Below, in pieces: positions 9,373-18,900 of a DNA stretch of 64,000 nucleotides. Source of the stretch: an archaeon (GTDB lineage Archaea > Iainarchaeota > Iainarchaeia > Iainarchaeales > DTGL01); contig JAPDKC010000010.1 in NCBI GenBank assembly GCA_029258755.1, forward strand, positions 101,035 to 165,034, in the 5' to 3' direction. The number at the start of each line of letters is the position of its first letter. The first letter of the stretch is position 1. Made by a program: the position numbers and the translations under genes. The notes beneath the pieces are model-generated. The model was not told the origin of the DNA and did no database searches. It saw nothing but the letters and a program-made list of their open reading frames with translations.

Positions 9373-11154
9373 ATGCCAGCGGACTATTTGAAGGAGTTGC
9401 TTGAAAAAGCAAAAAAAACAAAGGTTAGCGATGACGATATATTTAAGGCACTTAAAGAGGAGGAAAGGGGATTAAAACCTCCAGCAGGAGGAAAAGCGAA
9501 AAGCAGGGAGGAGTTAGAGGACAGGTTAATGCAAATAAGAGCTCAGCTTAGGGAAAGCCTAAAAGAGACCGAAGTTCCTGAGAAGAAACCTGCCAAAGCG
9601 GTTGTAAAAGAAAAACCCATAAGCATACCTCCAAAAGAAGCTGAAAGCATGCCAGCTAAAGAGGCAAAACTTGAACTTACTGGCGAGAGCGCTGCTGAAC
9701 GAGAAGTGCAGCAAGCACCAGAAAAGATTGAGGTTGAATCCTACGGCAATGTTAAAATCTATAAGATTCCTGGGCAAAAGCTTCTTTACTACTTTGTTCC
9801 TGTGCCAAGACCAACACCAAGCGAAAAAAGAATAATAAGGATAATAAAGGAGGCTGCAACAAGGCTTATAACCATAGAACCCTATAAAATAAGGGATCCT
9901 GAACAAAGGAGGGCCGTATATAGGCAGAGGATTATGGACATTTTGCAGTCTTCACCAGAGATTAATATTCCCAAAGGAAGAATTCCTTTCTATACAGAAG
10001 CTGTTGTAAGAGAAATGGTTGGCTATGGGCTTATAGACCCCCTTGTAAGGGATGATAGATTAGAGGAGATTATGGTAATAGGTGCAAAGAAACCCGTGTA
10101 TGTGTTCCACAGAGATTACGAAATGATGAAAACAAATATAGAGTTCTATTCGGATGAGGAGATTATAGATTTGATCAACAAAATTGCTCGCGAAGTTGGC
10201 AGGCGTGTGGATCTTTCAAGCCCATTGTTGGATGCTCGCTTACCAGATGGCTCAAGAGTAAATGCTACGATTCCTCCAGCTTCTATTTCAGGACCAACTC
10301 TTACTATTAGAAAGTTTAGAAAGGACCCTTTTTCCATAACAGATTTGATAAACTTTGGAACAGTGAGCACTGAGCTTGCCGCATTTTTGTGGCTTGCGGT
10401 TGAAGGGCTCAGCACAAAGCCAGCGAACATACTTATTTCTGGAGGCACAGGAAGTGGAAAAACAACTTTGCTCAATGTATTAGCTACGTTTATACCACCT
10501 TCCGAAAGAGTTATATCAATTGAGGATACTGCAGAACTAAATCTGCCTCTTGAGCATTGGGTTAGGTTCGAAGCTAGGCCGCCGGGACTTGAAAATAAAG
10601 GAGAAATAACCTTGGACGTGCTTACAAAGAACTCGCTTAGAATGAGGCCCGATAGAATAATTGTAGGTGAAATCAGGCATAAGGAAGCTTTTACCCTCTT
10701 TACAGCGATGAATACTGGGCATGATGGTTGTATGGGAACAGTGCATGCTAACTCATCGCAAGAAACGCTTGTAAGAGTTACAAGCCCGCCCATGAGCGTT
10801 CCCGAGGTTATGCTTTCTGCTTTGGACTTTATCATAGTAGAGCACAGATTACACACGAAGAAGAAAGGAACTATTAGGCGCGTAACAGAAGTTGCAGAAG
10901 TTACTGGTGTGCTTGAAGGAAAACCGCAAACAGAAACCCTGTTCCAATGGGACGCGGCAAAGGATAAGATAGTACGGACAGGTGTGCCCTGCAAATACCT
11001 AAAAGAGCTGAGTAAGCTTTCAGGAATGAGCGTATCTGCTATAGAAAAGGAGCTTAAGAGAAGAGAAAGTTTTTTGCAAACACTTGTGAGAAAGAATATA
11101 AGAACCGTGAGGGAAACCGCTGAAGCCATGCATAAGTTTTTAGAAGTGGAATAA
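9373..11154 (+). CDS. Type IV pilus assembly ATPase (GspE/PilB/TadA-VirB11 superfamily)
   Basis: 593 residues; powers assembly of an archaeal type IV pilus-like filament on the cytoplasmic face of the membrane. A charged, proline- and lysine-rich linker (about 20-130) precedes the conserved domain. Walker A SGGTGSGKTT lies near residues 355-364 and Walker B/Asp-box RPDRIIVGEIR near 420-430, with LGTVHAN-like MGTVHANS after it. The ATG at 9373 was preferred over an in-frame TTG at 9364. It leads an operon with two TadC-like membrane proteins, pilins and a prepilin peptidase, so its role is clear from context. A second, shorter paralogue lies at 51066-52628. Confidence 0.92.
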   Translation: MPADYLKELLEKAKKTKVSDDDIFKALKEEERGLKPPAGGKAKSREELEDRLMQIRAQLRESLKETEVPEKKPAKAVVKEKPISIPPKEAESMPAKEAKLELTGESAAEREVQQAPEKIEVESYGNVKIYKIPGQKLLYYFVPVPRPTPSEKRIIRIIKEAATRLITIEPYKIRDPEQRRAVYRQRIMDILQSSPEINIPKGRIPFYTEAVVREMVGYGLIDPLVRDDRLEEIMVIGAKKPVYVFHRDYEMMKTNIEFYSDEEIIDLINKIAREVGRRVDLSSPLLDARLPDGSRVNATIPPASISGPTLTIRKFRKDPFSITDLINFGTVSTELAAFLWLAVEGLSTKPANILISGGTGSGKTTLLNVLATFIPPSERVISIEDTAELNLPLEHWVRFEARPPGLENKGEITLDVLTKNSLRMRPDRIIVGEIRHKEAFTLFTAMNTGHDGCMGTVHANSSQETLVRVTSPPMSVPEVMLSALDFIIVEHRLHTKKKGTIRRVTEVAEVTGVLEGKPQTETLFQWDAAKDKIVRTGVPCKYLKELSKLSGMSVSAIEKELKRRESFLQTLVRKNIRTVRETAEAMHKFLEVE

Positions 11155-11170
11155 ATTCTAAGGGAGCTCT

Positions 11171-12268
11171 ATGGTGGAAAGGGAAGAGATGGAAAAAATA
11201 GATATGAAAAAGGTTGAAAAAATAGTGGAAAAGATGCGAAAGAAGTACGCCAAAGAGGGCATAAGAGCTTATGCTACTGGCGAATATGACCAGCTTAGAG
11301 GATTGATTATAGAAGGACGCGTAAGCCCCATTGAGATTCAAAGGATTGAAGACCTCAAAGAACACGAATCAAAAACGATAAGTTTTTTGGGCAACCTCTA
11401 CCTTACGCTTGGAGCAATCACAAAACCCATCTTTCACATATTCAGCAAGTTTCCATTTGCAAGGAAACTCGAACTTGATCTTTATTCTGCTAATATGCGT
11501 TTTTCTGCTAAGCAATGGCTTGCGTTAAGCACTATTGTTACTTTGCTTGTGACGATTTTTACTTTTGGCATAATGTTGCTTATAATAACACTTACCGGAG
11601 TTTCATGGACTATTGCTGTAGGCATCTCGCTCCTTGTATTTTTCCTTTCAGCCGTTATTATGCTTCTTATCCCGAAACAGCGCGCTGAAGCTCGAGGAAA
11701 AGCAATAAGCTATGAACTGCCGTTTGCGCTTAGGCATATAGCCACACAGCTTAGCGCTGGCATAGGTCTCTATAGAACATTGCAAGCAGTAGCAAAAGCT
11801 GATTACGGGCCACTAAGCGAGGAATTTGCAAGAACTATAGCTGAGATTGAAGAGGGCACCGATACACAAGATGCCTTAAGACATCTTGCTTTACGTACAA
11901 GATCGCTAGCATTGAGAAATGCTATAATGCATACTATAAGAGCGTTAAAAACTGGTGGCAACTTATCAGATGTTATGAGTGATATTGCAGAAGATGTTGC
12001 ATTCCAGTTAAGAATGAACATGCGCGAGTTTGGGCAAAAAATGAACTTTATAGGTGTAATATTTATCTTTTTAGCCATAGTGTTTCCAGTGTTTGTAGCA
12101 ATTCTTGGAAGTATCCGAAATGCGCCCATAGGCGCTGCTCAGCTAGGGTTTTCATTTAGGGTCATACCTTTAAGCGTTGATATGATGGCATTAATATACT
12201 TTCTCCTAATGCCAGCATTGCTTCTTTGGATCTTCATATTTATTAAGGTTATCCAGCCTCATGTTTAG
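11171..12268 (+). CDS. Type II secretion/pilus membrane platform protein (TadC/FlaJ-like), first copy
   Basis: 365 residues. After a charged cytoplasmic N-terminus come membrane helices (about 115-165), a T2SF cytoplasmic domain (about 180-285, with SYELPFALRHIATQLSAG and GTDTQDALRHLA) and two C-terminal helices. T2SF proteins form the inner-membrane base that couples the ATPase to pilin extrusion. It begins 16 nt after the ATPase gene with GGAG as ribosome binding site and is followed 8 nt later by a second, related platform protein. Confidence 0.9.
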   Translation: MVEREEMEKIDMKKVEKIVEKMRKKYAKEGIRAYATGEYDQLRGLIIEGRVSPIEIQRIEDLKEHESKTISFLGNLYLTLGAITKPIFHIFSKFPFARKLELDLYSANMRFSAKQWLALSTIVTLLVTIFTFGIMLLIITLTGVSWTIAVGISLLVFFLSAVIMLLIPKQRAEARGKAISYELPFALRHIATQLSAGIGLYRTLQAVAKADYGPLSEEFARTIAEIEEGTDTQDALRHLALRTRSLALRNAIMHTIRALKTGGNLSDVMSDIAEDVAFQLRMNMREFGQKMNFIGVIFIFLAIVFPVFVAILGSIRNAPIGAAQLGFSFRVIPLSVDMMALIYFLLMPALLLWIFIFIKVIQPHV

Positions 12269-12276
12269 GTGATAGC

Positions 12277-13257
12277 GTGCTAAAAAATTCCTGGAAAACG
12301 TACAAAGAATATCTTAGAGAAATAAGATGGCCTTTTGATCCAAAAATATGGATGGTTATAAGCATAATTCTTGCATTTTCCTTAGGAGTAACTACATGGG
12401 TTCTTTTAGGAATATTACAACTCGTGCCAATGAAATTTATTCACAGTGCTCTTTTTTCTGCAATTATATTTATTGTTGTTTTGGACATTACGTTAGCTTA
12501 TCCTTATCTCGCTGCAGTAAGGAGAATCTCACAGATAGAGCAGGCCTTACCAGATGCATTTAAGCAGATGGCTGATACGTTGAAAGCTGGCGGTACATTT
12601 GAGTACGCTTTGAGAACTGTAAGTTCTGCCGAGTACGGCCCTTTAACAGAAGAAACAAATTTAATATTGAGAAGGTTAGAAGAAGGGGAAAACTTAGAGA
12701 ATTCTATGAGGGCTTTTGCCAACAATGTAAATAGTAGGATCGTGAAAAGAGCTGTTAGCATAATACTTGATTCTATTAAGGCTGGTGCAAGCTTAGCCGA
12801 TATTTTGGATGAGATAGCTGATGATGTAAGAGCTACCCACAGAATTTTGCAAGAAAGAAAAAGCAGTACGTTAATGCAGGTCCTTTTCATGATTGCTGCT
12901 GGTGCTGTTGTGGCCCCATTTATTTTCGGCTTAGTTACTACAATCATTGAGTTTCTGATGAGTCAGTCCCTTCAAGCGTTGGCTGTTATAGGTGGTTCCG
13001 GTATTCAAGAGGCCACGCTGATATGCGGCGCTACATCAGGCTCTTCGCTAGCCTATTGGGAGTGTATAAAAGAAACTATTACGTTGTTGCTTGTAGTATA
13101 TATCATTATTGAGGTCATAGCAGTAGGTTTTATGGTTTCTATGATCCGCACAGGCAGTTCAAGCAAAAGTTTTATATATATCCCTGTGCTTTTATTAATA
13201 GCATATGTCGTATATTACGGCACTTACACGCTCACCGTAGGATATTTCGGGAGGTAG
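12277..13257 (+). CDS. Type II secretion/pilus membrane platform protein (TadC-like), second copy
   Basis: 326 residues, GTG start preceded by GGTGAT. Two N-terminal helices (about 25-70), a T2SF domain (about 85-195, with ALPDAFKQMADTLKAGGTF and EEGENLENSMRAFANN) and three C-terminal helices. It is a divergent paralogue of the preceding gene; tandem T2SF pairs are common in archaeal pilus operons, where they may form a heteromeric platform. Its 3' end lies two bases before a tiny pilin gene. Confidence 0.9.
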   Translation: MLKNSWKTYKEYLREIRWPFDPKIWMVISIILAFSLGVTTWVLLGILQLVPMKFIHSALFSAIIFIVVLDITLAYPYLAAVRRISQIEQALPDAFKQMADTLKAGGTFEYALRTVSSAEYGPLTEETNLILRRLEEGENLENSMRAFANNVNSRIVKRAVSIILDSIKAGASLADILDEIADDVRATHRILQERKSSTLMQVLFMIAAGAVVAPFIFGLVTTIIEFLMSQSLQALAVIGGSGIQEATLICGATSGSSLAYWECIKETITLLLVVYIIIEVIAVGFMVSMIRTGSSSKSFIYIPVLLLIAYVVYYGTYTLTVGYFGR

Positions 13258-13259
13258 GG

Positions 13260-13403
13260 ATGATGTGGAAAGAGGAAAAGGCGCAAACTTCCCTTGAGTA
13301 TTTGCTAGTAATAGGCGGCGCTGTCGTCACAGCAACAATTGTTGGCTTTACTCTTAAGAATGTTGCAAAGACTAAGGGTAAACAAGCCGAAAAATTCACT
13401 TAG
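13260..13403 (+). CDS. Very small prepilin with class III signal peptide
   Basis: Only 47 residues, too short for many gene finders. The start KEEKAQTSLEYLLVIGGAVV matches the archaeal class III signal (basic, then A-Q at the predicted cleavage site, then S-L-E-Y-L-L and a hydrophobic stretch). After the hydrophobic helix only about 20 polar, lysine-rich residues follow. This is a pilin reduced to its assembly helix. GAGGT eight bases before ATGATG supports the start; either ATG may be used. It sits between the platform protein and a normal-sized pilin. Confidence 0.85.
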   Translation: MMWKEEKAQTSLEYLLVIGGAVVTATIVGFTLKNVAKTKGKQAEKFT

Positions 13404-13420
13404 TCAGAAAGGAGGTGTAA

Positions 13421-13708
13421 ATGGTGAATAAAAAAGCCCAAGGTGCTCTAGAGTACCTAATCCTCATAGGTGCTGCTGTCCTTATTGCAGTTATAGTAAT
13501 AACTTTTGTTGTTCCCAGTGCAGGAAATTTAGCATGTGAAAATGCAAAAAGAAGCTGGGAAGCCTCATGCAATGGATTGACCAAAACACTTTGCAATAAT
13601 ATAAAATTTACCGATTTTGACGGAGACGGCACTGCAGACTGCACCTGGGATAGTGCCAATAACATATGCACCTTAAGTTCAACTGCTAATCCGCCAGAGT
13701 GCAAATAA
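13421..13708 (+). CDS. Prepilin with class III signal peptide and Ca2+-loop-like motif
   Basis: 95 residues, GGAGGTG four bases upstream of the ATG is the strongest ribosome binding site of the operon, suggesting a major pilin. Signal KKAQGALEYLILIGAAV (4-20) with predicted cleavage before Q7 by the class III peptidase. The mature domain has five or more cysteines and an acidic loop DFDGDGTAD (residues 65-73) with aspartates at positions 1, 3, 5 and 9, as in EF-hand or dockerin calcium loops. Calcium binding is inferred, not shown. The next gene carries a related loop. Confidence 0.88.
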   Translation: MVNKKAQGALEYLILIGAAVLIAVIVITFVVPSAGNLACENAKRSWEASCNGLTKTLCNNIKFTDFDGDGTADCTWDSANNICTLSSTANPPECK

Positions 13709-13724
13709 TAACTGGTGCTATTCA

Positions 13725-13991
13725 ATGGTTCCCAAACTCGCTACAGAGTTTGTGCCTTTCTTGGAATATTTTATCATAGCGGGCTCTGGCATAATAATAG
13801 CCCTAATGGTGTTTATCGCTTTTGGAAGTAGTGTGAAGGAGCGCACAGCACATACCGAAAAAATGTTATATCAGGTGTTTTGTTCGAGAGTATTTAGCCC
13901 AAAAACATGCAATCAGCTCGATATTGAAGGAGATAATAAGGTTGACTGCGTATGGGACTTAGAAAGAGGGTTATGCAGGGCAAGACAATAG
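13725..13991 (+). CDS. Pilin-like protein with degenerate signal
   Basis: 88 residues. The N-terminal hydrophobic segment FLEYFIIAGSGIIIALMVF aligns by eye with the SLEYLLVIGGAVV region of neighbouring pilins but lacks the K-A-Q cleavage motif, so it may stay uncleaved or be a minor pilin. The C-terminal part (CNQLDIEGDNKVDCVWD) mirrors the acidic loop and cysteine spacing of the preceding pilin, showing the two are paralogues. Its 3' end overlaps the next pilin by 19 nt, indicating translational coupling. Confidence 0.8.
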   Translation: MVPKLATEFVPFLEYFIIAGSGIIIALMVFIAFGSSVKERTAHTEKMLYQVFCSRVFSPKTCNQLDIEGDNKVDCVWDLERGLCRARQ

Positions 13992-14164
13992 CTTTGGAAG
14001 AAAAGGCGCAAGTTGCATTTGACTATTTAATACTACTGACCTTCGTTCTTGGGCTTGTTATTGCTGTTTCAATACTTGTCACTTACTTGCAGACGGTCGC
14101 TAACGAAGCGGTTAAAGAAGCTGGCAATATTCGAATCTCTATTTTGAATTCAATGATGCATTAG
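13973..14164 (+). CDS. Small prepilin with class III signal peptide
   Basis: 63 residues from the ATG at 13973 (an in-frame ATG at 13952 would add seven non-conserved residues). Signal EEKAQVAFDYLILLTFVLG with A-Q cleavage motif, then a short amphipathic tail ending in ISILNSMMH. Small pilin of the operon, overlapping its upstream neighbour and followed 8 nt later by the prepilin peptidase. Confidence 0.8.
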   Translation: MQGKTIALEEKAQVAFDYLILLTFVLGLVIAVSILVTYLQTVANEAVKEAGNIRISILNSMMH

Positions 14165-14172
14165 GTGCTTCA

Positions 14173-15117
14173 ATGTGGCAGATTCCTGCATTTGTAATCT
14201 CCTTGATTGGACTTATAATTGCTACTTATACGGATTTAAAAGAACGTATAGTTTCAAACAAGCTCAATTTCTCCCTTCTTGCAGCTGGCTTAAGCTTGCA
14301 TCTCATCTACTCAATTTTTATTTTCGATGCATTGCCCATCTTGTATTCTATATTGGCACTCGCTTATGCATTTCTTTTTGCCTATTTTCTTTATAAAATT
14401 GGCTTTTGGGCAGGTGGTGATGTAAAGCTGTTTGCAGCAATTGCAGCACTAAATCCTTTAAACCCAGCAATAGTTCGATTTTTTGGCTTAAAGCTCACGA
14501 TTTTTTCTCTGCCTATCTTCCCTTTGGAGCTGTTCATAGTAGCTTTGTTCTCTATGCTGCCAATTAATATTGGCATTGTCTTTTACAAAGCGGACAATAA
14601 GATCAGGAAAGATTTGCTACTAATGCTTAGCATACCCTTATTGCTATGGATTGCAAGCTTTTTTTTGCCAAAAGGAATCAAAGACTTTTTAATAGCGCTT
14701 ACATTATTTGGTTTTGTTTATTTTATATTTGCATGTTATTTTGTAGGAAAGTTCGTACTTGTTAGGAAAATTAAAATAAGCGAGCTTTATGAAGGAATGA
14801 TCCCAGCTGAGTTCATTTTTATAGAAAACGGCAAGGTGCACAGGGAAAAAAAAGGTTTTAATATAAAAAGCTTTATTAATTACTTAACTTATCAAAAGAT
14901 TAGCTGCGCCCGCGAAGAAATCGTTAATCCTTTTAAAGCCCGCGGCGTTACTAAGCAAGAAATAAAAAAATTAAAAGAGTTGGTGAAGAAGAATATGCTC
15001 GAAGACAGCATTCTTGTGAAAGAATCTTTGCCTATGGTTCCTTCATTCCTTTTTGCATATATTATACTAAACTTTAGCGGTGATATTTTATGGCTTTTCT
15101 TACCTTTCTTACCTTAG
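14173..15117 (+). CDS. Archaeal type IV prepilin peptidase (A24 family, EppA/FlaK-like)
   Basis: 314 residues. A membrane aspartyl protease that removes the basic leader of class III prepilins. The two catalytic aspartates are visible: D21 in YTDLKERIVSN and D83 in GGDVKLF, the GxGD-type motif. Six or so membrane helices; a cytoplasmic insert (about 195-285) before the last helix is longer than in bacterial enzymes. It sits among its likely substrates; the class III (Q+1) signals make EppA the closest functional match. Its 3' end overlaps the next pilin gene by 28 nt. Confidence 0.88.
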   Translation: MWQIPAFVISLIGLIIATYTDLKERIVSNKLNFSLLAAGLSLHLIYSIFIFDALPILYSILALAYAFLFAYFLYKIGFWAGGDVKLFAAIAALNPLNPAIVRFFGLKLTIFSLPIFPLELFIVALFSMLPINIGIVFYKADNKIRKDLLLMLSIPLLLWIASFFLPKGIKDFLIALTLFGFVYFIFACYFVGKFVLVRKIKISELYEGMIPAEFIFIENGKVHREKKGFNIKSFINYLTYQKISCAREEIVNPFKARGVTKQEIKKLKELVKKNMLEDSILVKESLPMVPSFLFAYIILNFSGDILWLFLPFLP

Positions 15118-15638
15118 GTAAAAAGGCGCAAGCATCGGTAGAGTTTCTATTTCTGTTTGTGATGATGCTTATGTATGTCAATACTATTGTTTATCCGAGC
15201 ATGGAAGACTCGCAAAAATATTTGGAAGAAACCTATAAATTGGCTGTTGGAAGGCTTGCCGCAAAACAGATAGCAAATGCTGTTAGTGAAGTTGCATCCT
15301 CAACCGGCGATAGTCAACAAGTATTTTATATATTCCTCGATGATAATATCAGCATCTCTTGCAACTCTACAGGTACTTATCCCACAATAGAGTTTCAAGT
15401 AGTTTATAATTTCAGTAATGTTTTGGAATTTCCATCTGACGTAACAGAAAATGGTGTTGTTGTGGCCGAATGTCCTGCTGCAGACACATGCATTGGCAGG
15501 GAAATAATCTATCTTCCAAGCGGCATAACTCTAAACTGTTTTGCTGCAGAAATAGATGGTTCTGCAACAAAAAAAGCAAAGATTATTATTACAAAGCTTG
15601 GAGGTCTCGTAAGTGTCACATGGATTGGAGTTACATAA
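15090..15638 (+). CDS. Prepilin-like protein with class III signal peptide
   Basis: 182 residues. Signal LGKKAQASVEFLFLFVMML with A-Q cleavage motif near residues 13-14, then a long helix and a beta-rich, cysteine-containing domain (CNSTG, CPAADTC, CF) that is probably extracellular. Larger than the other pilins here, so likely a minor or tip pilin. It overlaps the peptidase gene upstream and the next pilin downstream (26 nt). Confidence 0.8.
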   Translation: MAFLTFLTLGKKAQASVEFLFLFVMMLMYVNTIVYPSMEDSQKYLEETYKLAVGRLAAKQIANAVSEVASSTGDSQQVFYIFLDDNISISCNSTGTYPTIEFQVVYNFSNVLEFPSDVTENGVVVAECPAADTCIGREIIYLPSGITLNCFAAEIDGSATKKAKIIITKLGGLVSVTWIGVT

Positions 15639-15981
15639 AGACAGGAAAGGGCAATCATCTTTTGAAATGGCGATGATAACTATAGCTATAGTTACGCTTG
15701 CGTTTGTTGTTTTAGTTCACATACCAAAAAATATACTTGCTACAGGTTCTGTGGCTGTTTTAAAGTCAGAAATACTGAAGGAGTTAAGCAAGCAGGACGA
15801 GTTGTATTTGATAGATCAGATTGAAGAACCTTCAGGGGTTGGAAGCACAGGGGATATTAATGTATGGATTTCTGGCCCCAATGTTTCTGCCATAAAAAGC
15901 GATATAGAGGCAAAAGATACGATATTGGAGGATTTGAATTTCTATAGCGATGTTAAAATAAATGTGAATGAGGCGCCTTAA
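15613..15981 (+). CDS. Prepilin-like protein, last gene of the pilus operon
   Basis: 122 residues from a GTG at 15613, chosen because GGAGGT at 15600-15605 stands seven bases upstream; the nearby ATG at 15620 is out of frame. Signal DRKGQSSFEMAMITIAIVT with G-Q cleavage motif, then a mature domain without cysteines. The stop codon overlaps that of the convergent mcm gene by four bases (TTAA), so the operon ends here with no terminator space. Confidence 0.8.
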   Translation: MSHGLELHKDRKGQSSFEMAMITIAIVTLAFVVLVHIPKNILATGSVAVLKSEILKELSKQDELYLIDQIEEPSGVGSTGDINVWISGPNVSAIKSDIEAKDTILEDLNFYSDVKINVNEAP

Positions 15982-18900
15982 TCCTTCTGTGTGGGCTTAA
16001 CAAAGCCATATCTTGGTCTATATATCTCGCCTTTTTTCTCAAGCTTGTTTAAGAGATCCTCAACCTTATCCTTATCAAGCCCAAACTGCATTGCTTCGCT
16101 TACCACCTCGTCCACAGCAACCATTTCCTTTTCTTTCGATTTTTCTTTTATTATCGCAAGAACCTTGCGCATATTTTCAATCTGCGTATGGGTTTGGCCT
16201 GCTATAATAAGGTCTATATCTATTTTGCCCGTTTCAGGATCTGTAACAACATCTTTGAGCGAGCGCTTTAGCAATCTTATCGCACGCTCAGCATCCTGCT
16301 TTTCAACAACATTGCTAAGCCTTACCCTGGCAGATGCTTCCGCTAATCTAACCAAGCCCTCAAGCTGTCTATGCGTTGCAGCATACGAACCTTCTTGCTT
16401 TCCTTTTTCTCTCAGATTCACATAAAACTCTGCTATAGTGTCCATAGCCTCCTTAGAAAGCACCGGGAAAACATTCTTTCTAGCATAAGAAATATATTTG
16501 CGCAAAAGCTCTGGCTCTATCTCTGGCTGGGTTATGCTCTTTATCTCTTCTTCCTCCTTCTTTTTGAGTTTTTTGCCAGCTACCTCTGCGCTTGAAAGTC
16601 TTTCACCAGCTCTATGGGTTTTAAGTATAAATTCCGCTATTTCTTTGTCACGGGTTTTATCCAAGACATCTTTTATCATGAAGAATAGATCAAAGCGCGA
16701 GATCAATGTAGGTGGCAAATCTATTTGCTCAAGCAATGGCTCATATTCATCGAAGCGCGAGAATTTTGGGTTAGCGGCTGCCAAAATACTTGTGTCTGTT
16801 TTAAATCGCGTAATTATACCTGCTTTGGCAACACTAACAGTACCTTGTTCCATCGCTTCGTGCAAAGCTGAGCGTTCATCAGAAGGCATCTTATCGAGCT
16901 CGTCTATCATGGCTATGCCGCCACTTGCCAAAACTAATGCACCTGCCTTAAGGGTCCAGCCACCTTCGCCAAACTCGTCCTTTACAGCACTTGCTGTAAG
17001 GCCAACGCCCGTAGATGTTTTGCCACCTACATATATGCTCTTTGGTGCAATAGCATTAGCTGACATGAGAAGCTGTGAATTATGGGAATATATTAGGTTG
17101 GAAATGAAATTATGCGCTAAATTCGTTTCTATATCATACACCCAACATTCTTTAGAGAACTTTTTGACATAGACAACCTCATCCCAAAAAATATCGGCAT
17201 AAGCAAGCTTAAATAAATCTAAAAGTCTTTCCTCCAACTCTCTATCAAATACTCCCAATGCTGAATATCTGGAAAGCATAACGTTTGCGATTATCTGTAG
17301 GTTCTCCCTGCTGGGTTTTCTATCGCCACGCTCGTAATGTTGGTATGTGCTTCGAGGAATAAGGAAATCGCTTTGGCTTAAGCCAAGCTTTTTGCGTAGC
17401 TGTAGTAAAAGTTTGGGATCAAGCGGAACAATATCTGTATTTGTATTTAATTTTTTTGACGCTAATGAGCACGCAATTTTTTTCTTTCTTTCTGTGATAA
17501 ACCCTATAAGCTCTATATATCTTTGAACAAATTTACCACCAATGAGCAAGCGATAGTATGTTTTGGGCCTTTTCATCCTTCCATTAGTTGCTCTGGATCG
17601 CGTTTTTTCAACTTTGGAGATTATTCCAAATCTCAAAAGCAAAAGCTGTAAGCTCTTTATAATATCCTTGCTAGCAGACACTACGCTGAGCATCCTTTTT
17701 GTTTTACTTATAGAGCCCTCTGCCTCGATAAAAGCCCTTAAAAATTCTTTAACTATAGCGTCGGGTGCTTTTAAAATTGTCTTAGGCACCGCACGGCATC
17801 GCGAACTGTGCAACAATTCAGGGAAGTTCTCCTGCAAAAAGTTCGCTAATTCTCTATAATCACATATAACCTCCTTTGAACGCTTTCTAGAGCGTAGCGA
17901 AGGTTTGAATCCAAAAGTTTCAAAAACTATTTTAGTAAAATCGTCCAGAATTTCCTTATCGGAATTTGTGAACCTTATTTGCTTTTCTTTCTTATTGATT
18001 CTCGCATAACCTTCTGCTAGCATATAGCCAACGAATCTAGCAAGCCCAGTATTAATCTTTGTAGGGAACTTTATATGAAAAGCGTTGGTTTTTCCTTTTT
18101 CCGAAAGGGTTAACTCTGCTAAGCAAGGGCTTATCTTTATTTGCCTTGGTGCGGCAATGAAAAACCCTGGCGTTATTTTTTCTGCTGGCACTGCTCTTAC
18201 TTTGCCGTTATCATAAACAAACAATGGATGCGTGTGCGTAACACACAATTCTTTTCCTGTGCGAGTTCTTATAAGAACAAGCTCCTTTGCCCTTCTTTTA
18301 TACACCCTTTTAACTTCCCCTTCAACAAGCTTTCCGTCATAGTTCATTAACGGTATCTTAATGCTTGTGTTTGCATAATAACCATCATCTAATTTTACTG
18401 GATTGGAAAGGTTGCTTTCGACAAGCTTGGATATTGGCACAAAGCTCCCGTCGCTCAGCAAAACTTCGGTGTCTGCTGAAACACACTTAGCAACGCCTGG
18501 GTCGCCAACAAGAAGAATGTGAATATTTCCTCTTATAGTTTGGGTTGGCAGAACTTTTTTAACGCCACCGAAAAGCTGCAGTACTATTGCTTCTTTAACG
18601 TCTTCATGCCCATAGATATTTGGAGCTATGCTATTTATCAGCTTCTTATAAATTTCAGGATCTTTCGCAAGCTCCTTTATCTTTTTTTCTTCCTCCGGTG
18701 TAATATCGATCTCTTCAAACTCTTGCTGAGTTTGCTCTAAATAAACACATTCTAAATAACGACCGAAAACAAGCTTAGTTCCTTTTGCTGGAGAAAGTCT
18801 TAATATCCCAACAAGCTCAACCTTCTCACCAGGCAGTGCCTTATTGACCAAATCATCCGAAACATATATGTCAAGCGTTGTTGGTTGTTCGCTTCCTTTT

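Noticed and set aside
10146..11129. Long open frame (327 codons) opposite the pilus ATPase
   Set aside because: It mirrors the well-conserved ATPase codons, has no ribosome binding site and encodes serine-rich antisense sequence without motifs.
16498..17172. 224-codon open frame opposite mcm
   Set aside because: It covers coding sequence of the MCM C-extein and intein end; product is low-complexity and matches no family.
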